From Pholiota molesta (Eukaryota; Basidiomycota; Agaricomycetes; Agaricales; Strophariaceae), in contig JACGCK010000348.1 of the NCBI GenBank assembly GCA_014925825.1, positions 1 to 35,858 on the forward strand: a DNA stretch of 35,858 nt, written 5' to 3'. The notes beneath the pieces are model-generated. The model was not told the origin of the DNA and searched no databases. It was given only the letters and a program-made list of their open reading frames with translations. Made by a program: the position numbers and the translations under genes. Positions 1 through 10,434 of this stretch are shown here, one piece after another (position 1 is the first letter of the stretch; every line of letters starts with the position of its first letter).

Positions 1-1019
1 AAGATTATGTCGGAGAAGAGGTTCTGCGTGAGTCTATCGTTCATTGAACTTCAATATGCTAACATAGAAAATCCGTTAGTTGATACAACGCTATCTGATT
101 TGCCTGGCTGCTATGCGAAGAGTGTTCCTTCGATAATTGCTGGAACCTGGTGGTTTTTTTACTCTCGAATCGCATATACTTTTTCTGAAGATAGGTTCCA
201 GGATTGGCCCGCTGATTGTGGAAAGTAAGGACGCTCTATAAATTGTAGTTATTGTCACTAATTGGGGAGGATTTGGCAGTGGTGCTCTTCATTTCTGTGG
301 TCTCTCGAGGGTTTTACTGGTGGAGAGAGGGTATATCAGTACCCTCCATATTTATGCTTCTGGTACAAAAATTTCCCTACGTACAATCCAATAATCATCT
401 GATATTCTTATATCTAGGCTCGTGATTCAACTCTCTATTTCACAGTGTGAGTTTTGGCTACTCTGCCTTCATGAGTTCCTGCTGATCTATTCTATGTTCA
501 CAGCATCTTCGGTCAGTTCTGCACTGGAAATTAGACAAGTCCACTACTTACAACTTCTTCATTAGCACTTCTCTTGGCAAATTATCTCGTCTTTCAATTT
601 GCTCCACCTGCTCTAGCCGGCCTGCTCGTAACGTACGTCTAGGAATCAACGTCAACTGCATGCAACTGATGCCCTTTGCAATAACTATCAGACCCGCAGC
701 TACCACAGGATGCATCCTTGGATCCCAGATGATGATCCACATGCGCACAATGGCTGAACATACGGGAGATACCAACAATTGCCATTCCCATTCAATACCA
801 GTGATCAGCACGCACGAAGCCTTGAGAGCCAGACGAGGACAGCGGCGGGAATTAGAAGTAGGAGTACCAAGCCTTGAGTTTGCCGAAATGCATGCCATGC
901 CATCGCCGACCAAAGATCTTTTCCAAGTCGACAGTCGTCCCCTAACGCCCCCTTCAAACCTGGAATTTGCGTCGTCGCAGGATGATCGACGTAGAAGCAA
1001 AGTTATGTTTGCTTTGTAG
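1..1019 (+). CDS. Putative 7-TM membrane protein (DUF6533-like), 3' part, cut by window edge
   Basis: Only the C-terminal half lies in the window. Exon pieces I can join are: up to 149, 202-224, 566-632 and 692-1019 (stop TAG 1017-1019). Introns 150-201 and 633-691 are canonical GT...AG and keep the frame. The first join gives GCYAKSVPSIIAGTW followed by IGPLIVES, which resembles the loop and TM5 start of basidiomycete DUF6533 proteins. The exon at 566 gives a hydrophobic stretch ending in FAPPALAGLLVT, and the next gives CILGSQMMIHMR, like the last TM helix and the start of the cytoplasmic tail. The tail (about 109 residues from 692) is polar, with Ser/Arg and Pro. I could not assign exons between 225 and 565, so the gene may be decayed. 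A strong GTGAGT at 28 suggests one more intron upstream. The family call is from remembered pattern only; function is unknown. Confidence 0.45.
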
Positions 1020-1517
1020 ATTTATTATGGCTAGTATTTATTCTGTAATTTGTTCATTTTGTCATATCTTTAGCACAGATGGGATGATGAATTTGATGAT
1101 GAATTTCACGATGAGTTTTGCGATGTATATGAACCAATCGTACAGACTGCTTAGCTTGATATTAGATTTTCCAGGACTTGGCGGGCCGGAAAATGTCTTG
1201 TTGGTCTCCTGCTTTCTGCTGTCAGTGTCAACGGCACGTTTCTCTCGACGCTGCGTTGACAATGATTTTGCTATCCTGACTCTGCTATCCATCTTTGGCC
1301 CATCCGTACTGATGAAGAGCAAACTATCGTGTGGTCGAAACTTGATTTCTACTGCTGCGCGATGTTCTCTTGCTCACCCAGTATGTATCGTTGGCATCTT
1401 CAAGCACCGAGTGTCTTTTCCTTGTCTATCTTCTCATCACATCATGTCCAACCCTTGGCCATACTGTACTGATCCTGTCAAAGACGAATATCGGTGTAAC
1501 CCTGCAGAGCCCTATAT
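1020..1517. other. Intergenic, no supported gene
   Basis: Short open frames occur on both strands but none carries a recognisable motif, splice structure or coding bias. I see nothing else here. Confidence 0.5.
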
Positions 1518-1830
1518 GTGGTGGATCGTGTCAAACACGTTTATTTAATATTGGATCAAAAATTCAAGGAGATCAGGACGCTCCTTGCTGGCCTCAAAAA
1601 CGAGGAGGAGTTTAATCATACTCACGATAGGCCCTTCGATATTATTCATCGTCTACCCACAGAAATCATGGCAGATATCTTTGAACTATGCATTGCTGGA
1701 GGCTTCGCGACTGTTCCTCTCAGCCGGTCATTCAACATGTCTATCTGACGAAGGAGGTGAATCATAGCACATTCAACGCCTCAGCTCTGGAATAGTGCAT
1801 TTACACTTGGGGATGCTTGGAGAAGTTGGC
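1518..1830 (+). pseudogene. F-box protein relic
   Basis: The frame starting at 1518 gives a charged N-terminus followed by IHRLPTEIMADIFELCI, which matches the core of the F-box (LPxEIxxxIFxLC) seen at the start of the large F-box/LRR families of Agaricomycetes. The frame stops at 1746-1748. Shortly after, in another frame, STPQLWNS appears (about 1770-1800); in such proteins it normally follows the F-box as part of a W..(I/V)..STPxLW block. The two parts are separated by a stop and a frame change, and no long LRR-coding stretch follows. It is therefore best read as a broken copy. F-box proteins act as substrate adaptors of SCF ubiquitin ligases; this fragment is unlikely to do so. Confidence 0.5.
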
Positions 1831-2128
1831 TGCCGATTTTTGTTACGTTTATGATATCTTGACTCAGCTTGACTCTCGCGCGGGAAGCACTTCCAGAGGC
1901 CACGAACTAGTGTGCCGCGACTCCGAATCATGTGGTTGCGGGGAAGTACATGAGTATTTTTCGGTCCCTTCGGACGTAACGCATAACCGGTCCAGTGTTT
2001 ATCCTGAGTGAGAAGCATATTTATATCAATAGATTTTTCTGATAAAAGCACAGATTTAGTCATAGCTCATGGTAGCTTGGGTTTTACCCCCAAAACATCG
2101 CAGCTATTAGCCTCGAAGACCAACAAAC

Positions 2129-4331
2129 ATGGAGGAGATCGGTACAACAGTAGCTCCAGACACTTCAAATGTTGTCCAGATGCAATCACCCACTGTACCA
2201 TCCCAACCGCAAAAACAAGAACTGGACATCGAGCACGTATCTGTACATGACGATCCAAGAAAGTGGTCGACTGCACGGAAAGTGAATGACTCTTCTGCGG
2301 TTTTATATATTCCTTACTCACTATTTGTCTCAAGAGATTTACACTGTTAATAGTGTCTTGTGCATCGCTACTTTTAACCTTGGCAGGCAGCATCTACAAC
2401 CGTAAGTAATTTGCTTCTGAAAAGTTCCGACGTTGATTCGAAATGGTTTTATAGCTGCCATCAACGACATCATCATTGACCTTCATACAACTTATGAAAA
2501 GGTCTCATGGACATTATCAGCCAATGCTCTTGTTCTAGGAGTCACTCCGTTATTGTGGGGCGCATTTACCGAGCTATATGGACGAAAGGTGATTAATATA
2601 TAACGTTCTCCAGTTTACTACATTTACGCCTATTTCATAGGTTGTCTACTTGATTTCTATTGTCGTAAGTAACCAAATCGACTTTATTGCGCCTTCCACT
2701 GACGAGCGTCTTTCTATATAGCTATTTATCATCGCAAGTGGAGTTGCAGGAGCTTCTAAAACTATCACTGTCTTAATTATTATGCGGGTCATACAAGCAA
2801 TAGGTGTAAGTCGTTTTCCAGTCTCCGGATACTTATCCGATATCGGACCATGCCAATGGAACGATTATGCTACCCCAATAACAGGCGAGCGCAGTTCTCA
2901 CCATCGGTGCGGCAACCTTAGCAGTGAGTGAATGTGAAGCCCATGCCGATTCTAATGATAGATTTTGATCTGACGTTTATCTTAGGATATGTACGATCCC
3001 AAGGAAAGAGGGAGTGTGGTGGGTATCTATTATGCTGCGCCTCTTCTTGGTCCATCTCTTGGACCTATCGTTGGAGGCATCCTTGCCCAGGCATTCTCAT
3101 GGCGAGCCGTGTTCTACTTCCTTGCCATTTTTGGCGGCTGTTCTCTCCTTGCATTCTCGTTTTTCAGAGATACCTTTAGACGAGGACGGAGCTTGTCCTA
3201 CCAGGCGTCATTCAAACAGGCTACGGAGGCCCGTCGTTCCGGCTCCGGAGACTTAGGCATACCGGCGGTCGGTGGCAGCGCGGAAAAAGGCGCTCTCGAC
3301 GGAGTTGCGCTGGAAGGACAATCTCAGCCGCCCCTAAAAATAGGGTTGCGGCATATGCAGATAATTCGTCCAATTATGTTGGTCCTTAGGCGGGTCAACA
3401 ATATTTGCGTTCTGATAGCTTCAGGTATACTTATATATATATATATATATAAAAGACCAAGCTGACTGAATTATCAGGAATAATTGTCGGAAGCATCTCA
3501 TACTGTCTTGCTTTTACAATAGTCAGAACGCTCGGAGCGCCGCCATACAACTATAAACCTATTCGAATTGGACTGGTGCTTCTTTCTTTGGGTATTGGTA
3601 TGTGAGAAAACATAGCCGGTATTTGGCACATGCCTTTTGCTAATGACTGAAATTTTGGAGTCTCCAGGGAGCATATTAGGCAGTGTGCTTGGAGGTAGAT
3701 GGTCTGATCGTACTCGACGTGAACACCAAGAGAAAAATAATGGTGTTTCTAAGAGTGAGGTGAGTTATTCAACGTAACACTTAGAACAACAAGTTTTGAC
3801 GCAGAGCCTTTAGGACCGCTTGAACAGTTCCAAAATAATGTTACCGGTGCTACCAGCAAGCTTCCTTGCATATGCATGGTTAGCAGAGAAAAAGACGACC
3901 ATAGCACCAATCTGCGTCGCACTATTCGTTATTGGGTTCTCGTCCTCGTAAGTCGCGATATCATGAACACTTGAGCTCATGTTAATCCAATTATAGATGG
4001 ATATATTCCAGCATGCTTGCGTACATAGTTGATGCCAACGCTGGGCGATCCTCCAGTGCCGCGGCCTCTAACAGCTTCGTGCGAGGCTCTCTGGCGTTCG
4101 TCGCAGCAGCGATCGCTATTCCTTTGCAGGTGAGAAGCCAAACTACAGAGCTCGCCGTAATACGTAATTTACTGACAACTTGCGCAGAATGCCTTGGGAG
4201 ACGGAGGCTTGTATACACTGGTTGCAGGGCTCATGATCCTAGTGGATATCTTGATTCTGTTGCTCATTGCGAAAGGCAGTGACTGGCGCGAAAGGGCAGA
4301 AGAAAGGGAGAAACAGAAAGAAAGTCCTTAG
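2129..4331 (+). CDS. MFS transporter, drug:H+ antiporter-1 (DHA1) family, 12 exons
   Basis: Twelve exons join in frame to 1563 nt (520 aa): 2129-2281, 2335-2401, 2455-2588, 2641-2664, 2722-2805, 2885-2923, 2986-3424, 3478-3597, 3668-3759, 3814-3947, 3997-4129, 4188-4331. All introns are GT...AG and 47-79 nt; the 24-nt exon at 2641 is notably small. The start has a good context (AAACATGG). About 50 polar residues precede TM1. TM2-3 carries WGAFTELYGRK, a form of MFS motif A. TM5 carries LGPSLGPIVGGIL, the antiporter motif C of proton-driven exporters. A long charged loop lies between TM6 and TM7, and GGRWSDRTRR is the second motif A. The length and arrangement fit 12-TM DHA1 exporters (Qdr/Tpo type) of the plasma membrane, which expel drugs or polyamines by proton exchange. 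The substrate cannot be told. No lesion seen. Confidence 0.9.
3432..3451. repeat. (TA)n microsatellite in MFS intron 7
   Basis: About ten TA dinucleotides lie within the 53-nt intron 3425-3477, occupying much of it. Length variation would change intron size but not the protein. Confidence 0.85.
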
Positions 4332-4745
4332 TAGTTCCATTTGTGGTAGTCATGATGCCCAATGGTAGTTTGGCGCCTGTGGTGCAATTAGATGACTGAA
4401 TCGCTTCTGTTGTCATGATCATGAGTATTATCTGCTCAAAAAATTACAGTGACGCGTTTTCCGATGTTTCCCAAATATCAAGCGTTTGCAGTGTATGGAC
4501 GACCTCATGTGCATCTGAAGTGGTGATACGATGAGGTCAAGAGGCACCACCAAACTAGCTCTCGTCCACCTCTAACTCCAGCAATCCATTCTATCCTTGT
4601 CCCCGTAATGGAAGACTTGCAATGCTCGAGGCGGTGACGAGGTATTAGAATGGAGCAAAATTTGTAGATGACCTCGAATGACGGTGTAGCCACGCCTAGC
4701 CACACTCATCCATCCATGATGACGTCATTTAATTTCTTGGGCGTC
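4332..4745. other. Intergenic: MFS 3' flank and upstream region of the next gene
   Basis: No gene is supported. The right end holds the promoter of the gene starting at 4811. Confidence 0.55.
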
Positions 4746-4753
4746 TATATATA
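4746..4753 (+). promoter_or_regulatory. TATA box for the gene at 4811
   Basis: TATATATA lies 58-65 nt upstream of the start codon. The region between is A/C-rich, as is usual for a fungal 5' leader (ACAACAAACATG). Confidence 0.5.
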
Positions 4754-4810
4754 CAAGCCAAGTTCAAAGTCGAAAGCATCTACTAATCGCAAAGTACACT
4801 TACAACAAAC

Positions 4811-5498
4811 ATGTCGAACCCAATCTCACACCTTCCCCCTACCAACACTTCCGACGCCTTCAGCCAGTCTCCCGCCGCAGTCAACGCCCCGGGACAGAAC
4901 GACTCGGACTCCTACCCAGGCGCCTATACTTCGGGCCTTGTCGAAGCCCAGCCTCGAGTTAGCCACCACGTTCACAGAGAAGACGAACCGCTCCCTGGCG
5001 CGCAAGGCGGCGCATCCTCAGTCGACTATTCTTCCAACGCCATGCGCAATGCGGTGCTCCCACCCTCTGAAGTCGGGGATACCCAGGATTTCCACCCCGC
5101 AGGAAGTCACCACCACCATACGTCTGAGCATCCAGTGAACCCTTTCGAGAGGACCACGGTCGGTGGGTCGTCTTCTCCAGGTACGAAGACCAGCCCACTG
5201 CCCCCGGTACCTGGGTACGCAGGGACGACCGAGAACCGAGAGCATAACATCTCCGGGCTGCAAAGCCCCGACTACGATATCGACGGCAAACGCGTCGGAG
5301 AACCGAATTTCAATCAACCTACGGGAAAGGTCAGCATGGGAGACAAGGTCGTCGGGAAAACCGAGCAGGTAAGTGTCCGTTCGTCGTTCTTCCGGAGTCG
5401 GTTACTGACCACGAGATGCATTACAGATCGCTGGCAAAATCACAGGAAACGCAGACCTTCATGAGAAGGGAGTGGCTCGTAGCCATGGCATGAATTAA
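4811..5498 (+). CDS. Disordered protein with CsbD-like C-terminal segment
   Basis: Two exons (4811-5368 and 5427-5498; intron 58 nt, GTAAGT...ACAG) give 209 aa. The start follows ACAACAAACATG, with a TATA box about 60 nt upstream. Residues 1-165 are rich in Ser, Pro, Gly, Asn and His, with a run of four His (HHHH) and no predicted fold. The C-terminal part, DKVVGKTEQIAGKITGN then ADLHEKG, resembles the G-K-x-E-x-x-x-G-K-x-T-G-(N/D)-x-x-L-x-x-K-G pattern of CsbD-type stress proteins. Many fungal hypothetical proteins carry such a tail. In bacteria CsbD is sigma-B stress induced; a stress role here is inference. The splice join falls inside the motif (KTEQ then IAGK), which supports the intron. 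Codon use is GC-ending, like the Pus3 gene. No partner gene is evident. Confidence 0.75.
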
Positions 5499-5871
5499 GG
5501 GGAAAGATCACCAGCCACTGTATATCTTCTTTCAGCACGGAACCCATCTAATACCAATTTCTGCTTGAATGTTATCGCTGTACGTTATGTATGCCATGGA
5601 ACGTCGATTTTCAGCCTTGTTGTCCATTGGAATTCATTGAAGTCATTGGATCTGAGCAGCATGTTTCCTGCATTCAAAGCAATAAAGTCCAAAGTTTGGA
5701 GTGTGATACAAAGTTCGATTCAAAACGCAGGGAAGCGCCGTGCTCCACATCGAATACACACTTCTTGTCTATCACAGCTATTCACCGAATGATTAATGTG
5801 TGATGCATCGGATGAGATTTGCAGAGACAATCAACGTACAGGAGGCATAGAAGTCCTAACGGGCAGAAAAA
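5499..5871. other. Intergenic between convergent units
   Basis: 3' flank of the gene at 4811. The open frames here are short and without motif. Confidence 0.5.
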
Positions 5872-6186
5872 CTATCGAACGATGAGACGAAGGTGAGCTG
5901 TGAATTTCATATGACAGGATATACGAACGATAGCACAGAGGATCCCGAGAAGCCCAAACTGTGTGGACCATACATGATGGCAATTCCGGTCGAAGTAAGG
6001 GTAGCTAGCGTCGATTGGGAACATCATTGCGGTGGCACCAGGTTGGGTGACATTTGGTGCCGGATTGGCGGTAGGTTGCCTGTTTTGCCACCCGTAAGCG
6101 CGTGGAGGTGACCGAGGACGAGAGACGTTTGGATCTTGTTGAGGATCCTTTGCATAGGGTGGTGGGGCCTCCTCGGACGTGGGCAT
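5872..6186 (-). CDS. Hypothetical small Pro-rich protein with one TM-like segment
   Basis: The minus-strand frame 6186-5872 encodes 104 aa. The N-terminus MPTSEEAPPPYAKDP contains a PPPY motif (possible WW-domain ligand). A Pro/Asn/Gln-rich stretch follows to about residue 50. A hydrophobic segment, FGLLGILCAIV, lies near residues 78-88. This layout (PPPY plus disordered arm plus short membrane segment) is common among small fungal hypothetical proteins, but I do not recognise a family. The C-terminal frame could be wrong if an intron is present. It stands alone between two plus-strand genes. Function unknown. Confidence 0.35.
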   Translation of the reverse strand: MPTSEEAPPPYAKDPQQDPNVSRPRSPPRAYGWQNRQPTANPAPNVTQPGATAMMFPIDASYPYFDRNCHHVWSTQFGLLGILCAIVRISCHMKFTAHLRLIVR

Positions 6187-6828
6187 ACTATCCTGCGCGC
6201 ACCGGCGTTGTTGTGTAATATGAAGGTTAGGCGCTGCTATTGGTCAAGACGAACGAAGCGCAGCGTGATATTGCATGAAATTGGGATGTGATATCCAGTA
6301 GTGGTGCAATCGTCATGACCTTTTAGTGGTTATTGACGGTCTGAGACCTGCTGGCCTGGATTCCAATCCAATCGACTCGATTTTGGACTTGGAATTATGG
6401 TTCGAGGCTTTTCATTCTACAAGTTCGTCCATGGAATGAGGATTGTCCGTTTTGCTCGGTGCGTCAAAGGAAGAAGACTGCAAATCTGAGACTTCATGGA
6501 CACCAGTGTGAGGTTGCGCCAAGACAATGCGGCCTGCCAAATTTAGTTGTCGATCACGGTCCGGCCGGCGATTGCCGAAACCTCTTTCAGCAGCTCTTGA
6601 TGCCGAAATATTTTTGTGCAGCTTACAGTAGCAGTGTTGGTCGCGTCGACGCTGTGCTCTTCTCTATCAACACCATCCATTTGAAGCAACAAGATCTGGG
6701 TAAGTGTACAGCCAATCAAGCCTAATTTTAACCTTGTCTGATATAACAGCTTCATGACTCGTTTTCTATTCTGTGGCACGATGACTCGACATGATCATGG
6801 TGACACTACTAGGCGCGTTACTATATGA
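6187..6828. other. Upstream region of the Pus3 gene, with a possible 5'-UTR intron
   Basis: No coding gene is supported. At 6700-6749 there is a canonical 50-nt intron (GTAAGT ... CTGAT branch-like ... ATAACAG) that could lie in the 5' leader. An upstream ATG at 6754 opens a 24-codon frame closing just before the first candidate start at 6829. This could act as a uORF if the leader is transcribed. Confidence 0.35.
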
Positions 6829-8412
6829 ATGACCATTAGCGCCAGATATCTCTCAAAGCACGCACAATTACCTCGCCTTCGTATTCCGATGTCAGCAGAA
6901 AGCTCTATCTCAGGTCGATACGCGGGCTGGACGCGCGAACAACTCGTCGCGCGCCTAACAGAGCTCGACAACAAAGCACCCACTCCCCCCGTCTTACAGC
7001 CGAGGGCTTCGAAGAAACCCTTCGACTTCTCCAAATTCCCTCGTCGGAAGATCGCCCTCAAGTTCTGCTACTCTGGATGGGAGTACGGCGGCCTCGCTTT
7101 TCAGCTAGGGCCCACACCACTGCCCGCAGTGGAGAACGTATTGTTCGACGTGCTCGCGCACACACGATTGGTGGATCCGGAGGCGGGTTTTGAAGGTTGC
7201 GGATGGGAGAAGTGTGGCAGAACGGATCGTGGAGTGAGTGCTGCTGGACAAGTCGTCTCACTGTGGGTGCGGAGCGCATTGACTTCCAAAGCACCCGAAT
7301 CGTCTTCTGAGGAGAGGCTAATCCCAGAAGCCCCCGCAACGCACTCAGAAACGGTAGATCTGGAGGACGAATTCTTGTCTCTGGCAATATCAGAGAAGAC
7401 ATCAGCACCCAAAAAAAGCTCCAAACCAGAGTATGAACACGATTATGTCGCCATGCTCAACCGCCTTCTCCCAGAAACTATTCGCGTCCTTGCTTGGTCC
7501 CCTGTCCCCGAGTCCTTCTCTGCACGATTTTCATGCAAATACCGACACTACAAGTACTTTTTCTCATCCTCCCAACTCGAACCCTCCCGAATGCAGGCAG
7601 CAGCGGAACGACTGCTCGGAGACCATGATTTCCAGAATCTATGCAAGATCGACGCGCAAAAGCAGATCACAAGTTTCAAGCGCAAGATTCTCCGCGCGAG
7701 CGTCACTCCCTTGGCCGAAAACGAAGGGGGAGCGGAGGGGATATACGTCTTCGACCTTGTAGGCACGGCATTCCTCTACCATCAAGTCCGCCACATCATG
7801 GCGGTTCTCTTCCTCGTTGGATCGGGCCTCGAGCCTATGTCCACAGTTACCCAACTCATGAATACCGAAGATGGCGCCGAGCCACCCCGTGGGGACGAAA
7901 CCTACATCCCCTTGAACCGCAAACCCGAATACCAAATGGCCGACGCCCTCCCGCTGATGCTCTGGGAATGCGGCTACGACGAATCCGAGCTCGACTGGCG
8001 CACCAACGGACTGCCTTCACGCGACGATGGCACCGCCCGCGCGCGGGGCAAACTATACCACGAAATGGAGGGCATCCTCAACCGCTCCCAGGTGTACACC
8101 GCGCTGAACAGGCACTTCCTCAAGGCAGCGGCGAAGCACCATCCAATACCGGACTATGTATTACCGCTGAAGGACGGGGTGTTCGACGAGAAAGGGGCGA
8201 AAGGCAGGCATGGTGGGGATGCGCTGATGAATATTCCCCTAGGTGGCGGGACGTTCAAGCGGGTTCATCAATACACTCCCCTGATGGAGAGGAAGCGGTT
8301 GGACAGTGTCGACGTTATTAATGAGCGATGGCGGTCAGGAAGGGGGCAAAGACTAAGGGAGACGGAAGGGGGCGAGGATTCGAGTCCCGGAGTAGACGGT
8401 GGGGATGAATGA
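6829..8412 (+). CDS. DEG1: tRNA pseudouridine synthase, Pus3/Deg1 type (TruA family)
   Basis: A single uninterrupted frame of 527 aa. The enzyme family turns U38/U39 in the anticodon arm of tRNAs into pseudouridine; the yeast enzyme acts on cytoplasmic and mitochondrial tRNAs. Visible marks: LKFCYSGWEYGGLAFQ at the start of the TruA fold (about residues 80-96); CGRTDRGVSAAGQVVSLWVR with the catalytic Asp (about residue 133); FSARFSCKYRHYKYFF; DHDFQNLCKID; and GTAFLYHQVRHIMAVL. An acidic, Ser-rich insert (about residues 150-200) lies between the catalytic loop and the next block, and the C-terminus beyond the core is long and polar. Two starts are possible: 6829, or Met at 6889 (MSAESS). The extra 20 residues from 6829 are Arg/Lys-rich and lack acidic residues, as in a mitochondrial presequence. 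Absence of introns contrasts with the neighbours. Confidence 0.9.
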   Translation: MTISARYLSKHAQLPRLRIPMSAESSISGRYAGWTREQLVARLTELDNKAPTPPVLQPRASKKPFDFSKFPRRKIALKFCYSGWEYGGLAFQLGPTPLPAVENVLFDVLAHTRLVDPEAGFEGCGWEKCGRTDRGVSAAGQVVSLWVRSALTSKAPESSSEERLIPEAPATHSETVDLEDEFLSLAISEKTSAPKKSSKPEYEHDYVAMLNRLLPETIRVLAWSPVPESFSARFSCKYRHYKYFFSSSQLEPSRMQAAAERLLGDHDFQNLCKIDAQKQITSFKRKILRASVTPLAENEGGAEGIYVFDLVGTAFLYHQVRHIMAVLFLVGSGLEPMSTVTQLMNTEDGAEPPRGDETYIPLNRKPEYQMADALPLMLWECGYDESELDWRTNGLPSRDDGTARARGKLYHEMEGILNRSQVYTALNRHFLKAAAKHHPIPDYVLPLKDGVFDEKGAKGRHGGDALMNIPLGGGTFKRVHQYTPLMERKRLDSVDVINERWRSGRGQRLRETEGGEDSSPGVDGGDE

Positions 8413-8749
8413 ACATCTATGTATTGGTACTTTTGTTTATTGAACTTGATTTCTGCCAAGGAGTCGTTAGACACTGGTCAAGCCTCAAGCCAAGGACTGA
8501 CTACGGCCTTGACGCAACTAAAGAGTTGGATCGTCATGTCATCATAGGAAGGGTACGCTAGTAGTACATGTGTTGAGGTCATTTACAACATAACTAGGAA
8601 GTGAAATACGAGTACATCAAGGTAAAGATGGTAACGAAGTAAAGCGCGAATCAGTAACTGCGGTGTCGATAGGCAATACAATTAGGGACATATATTGCAT
8701 CCCAAATACAGTTCAAATTTATGTGAAGCAACTTATCCCGATCTAGTAC
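8413..8749. other. Intergenic between convergent genes
   Basis: The 3' ends of the Pus3 gene (plus) and the SUR7/PalI gene (minus) face each other here. No further feature seen. Confidence 0.6.
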
Positions 8750-9681
8750 CTATGATACTTCGTGAAGCTTGGCCCAGAACTTCCCGCTCTTGGGCGTTTC
8801 CATTGGGTAGTTGGTGCTTGCATTTGACCTGCGTTGCCTGCGTCGGCCAAAGAAGAAGCCCGCGCTGGCCATATTGACGACGACATATGAAACGAATGTC
8901 AGCCAAAAGCCCAGCGCAATTTCCGTGCTGGCACCAGCATCGAGGTCCTTGATGGCGTTGCGGACATGCACAAACAGGGCGATATCGAAGGCGAAGGCAA
9001 CGAGAGTAATCAACGCTGCGAAGGAGGACATAAAGAATGCAACAAGATTGGCGGTCAGCCTTTCGGAGAAGGATATGAAGAAGGCAACGAAGATGAATCC
9101 AGTAGCTGAAAGGTAAGTTAGAAAAGAAAAAATTCAGGTCTAGAGAAATGTATTATGGACTCGATAATCATCATGGCGTACCAATGGTGTGAACCACGAG
9201 CCCTCGAGTCCATGAAGGTTGAATGATTTCAAAATCTGCTGTATTGAATATATTGACAAATATCACTTCATATCCCAGTTCTATAGGATCGGTTTGTGCT
9301 CGTTCTCTCTGCCGAATGAAGGAAGTAAATACTTTGTTCTCCACATGCATGGGTACCGTCAATAGCGTATGCGCAAGCCGTCCTGCAAATATATTCAGTT
9401 TCGTTATTTCTTTGATCAAGACTGATTTTTCGTACCAGATGCCTAGCTAAGTAATAAAAATGAAAGCAACGACCGTCAGATAGACTATCGCAAATAAAAT
9501 CAGACATGGGTACCCGGATGTTGTTCATCGTTTCTAAACTAGCCTGAGCGCCATTGTCTGCGACAAGGACGCGTACGATGTCAAGTGTAGGAATGAATGG
9601 CAGAGATAGGGATACGAGGAGGCTCAGTACAAGTGCGACTAAGAGCAACACAGAGGCTGGTATACAGAGAGTGCGGGCCAT
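8750..9681 (-). CDS. SUR7/PalI-family membrane protein, copy 1
   Basis: Five minus-strand exons join in frame to 684 nt (227 aa): 9681-9514, 9446-9436, 9382-9333, 9280-9182, 9105-8750. Exon 2 is only 11 nt and encodes LGIW across the join. The start is Met at 9681 (MARTLCIPAS); the frame is open 15 codons further up, but the paralogue begins at the equivalent place. The protein has an N-terminal TM helix, an extracellular part with LGIW, two Cys (ACAYAIDGTHAC) and SSWTRG-like PSWTRGLVVH, then three more TM helices and a short basic tail (GRRRQRR). This four-TM layout with a W/C-containing first loop is that of SUR7/PalI (Rim9) proteins of the fungal plasma membrane, linked to eisosomes or ambient-pH sensing. 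Which of these applies is unknown. The second copy at 21299-22153 has the same intron positions. Confidence 0.85.
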
Positions 9682-10331
9682 AATGAGGAGGAAGCTGCGG
9701 AGTAGGGTATGCACTCGCGCCACCAAGTGGTATTTAAAGGTCGAGCCTCGTTTTGCCAGAAAGAGAAAGATGTTCCCAGGTCTTACCCTTCTGCGTATTA
9801 GTTTCTACATACCGCGTTCCATATGTGTAAAAGATAAAGTTTGCGAGCGAAATATATCTCTGTCAAGGATGTCGGCCAGTGGTGACCGGTGAGAGATTCA
9901 GATGTCGATGGAAGATCATAGTATGACGCAGGTAATTGCGTTTTGTAGTCATTCGTCAGTGTTCGCTCCGCAGTTGCAAAAAGACCTTGGCACTTAGATT
10001 TCTGTCAGGCGCTTACAGACTGGTCCATGGGACAGTTAAAATCAAACCTACCCTGATACACTCCTCTGGACTCACATTGTTAGCATTGAAATTTGAAAAC
10101 TTGAAATTGAAGGAAACCGTAGTGTTGACCGGCTGAAGCTGCAGGGTGTATAAATGAATGTACGAGGCCAAATAAAACCCGGAACCAATCCATTTAGTAT
10201 CCTCTGCATGTGAACCTTCTGTTAGCCCCTCTCTGTGTGGGAGTCGACTGCAATTTAGATCCATGATAAGCACGTCCTAAACGTTTATGTGCAATTCAGA
10301 TTAACACACCATGAACTAACATCGATCAGGC
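9682..10331. other. Upstream region of SUR7/PalI copy 1
   Basis: 5' flank of the minus-strand gene. No gene supported. It ends at the left 103-bp inverted repeat. Confidence 0.5.
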
Positions 10332-10434
10332 GTACCGGACATCTCGATATATCAACCCTTGCTATAGCAAGAGCGGGTTGATATATCAGAACCTGTACTA
10401 GAGGAGGGTGATCGTTGATATATCATCCTCCTCT
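10332..10434 (+). repeat. Left 103-bp inverted repeat
   Basis: Begins GTACCGGACATCT and contains GATATATCAACCC, a TTGCTATAGCAA core, then GGGTTGATATATC, which form a ~42-nt near-palindrome at 10345-10387. A third GATATATC follows. The reverse complement occurs at 21150-21252. Confidence 0.9.

Noticed and set aside
548..1000. 150-codon minus-strand frame with hydrophobic parts
   Set aside because: The plus strand gives a spliced reading that matches a 7-TM family better; the minus frame is its shadow.
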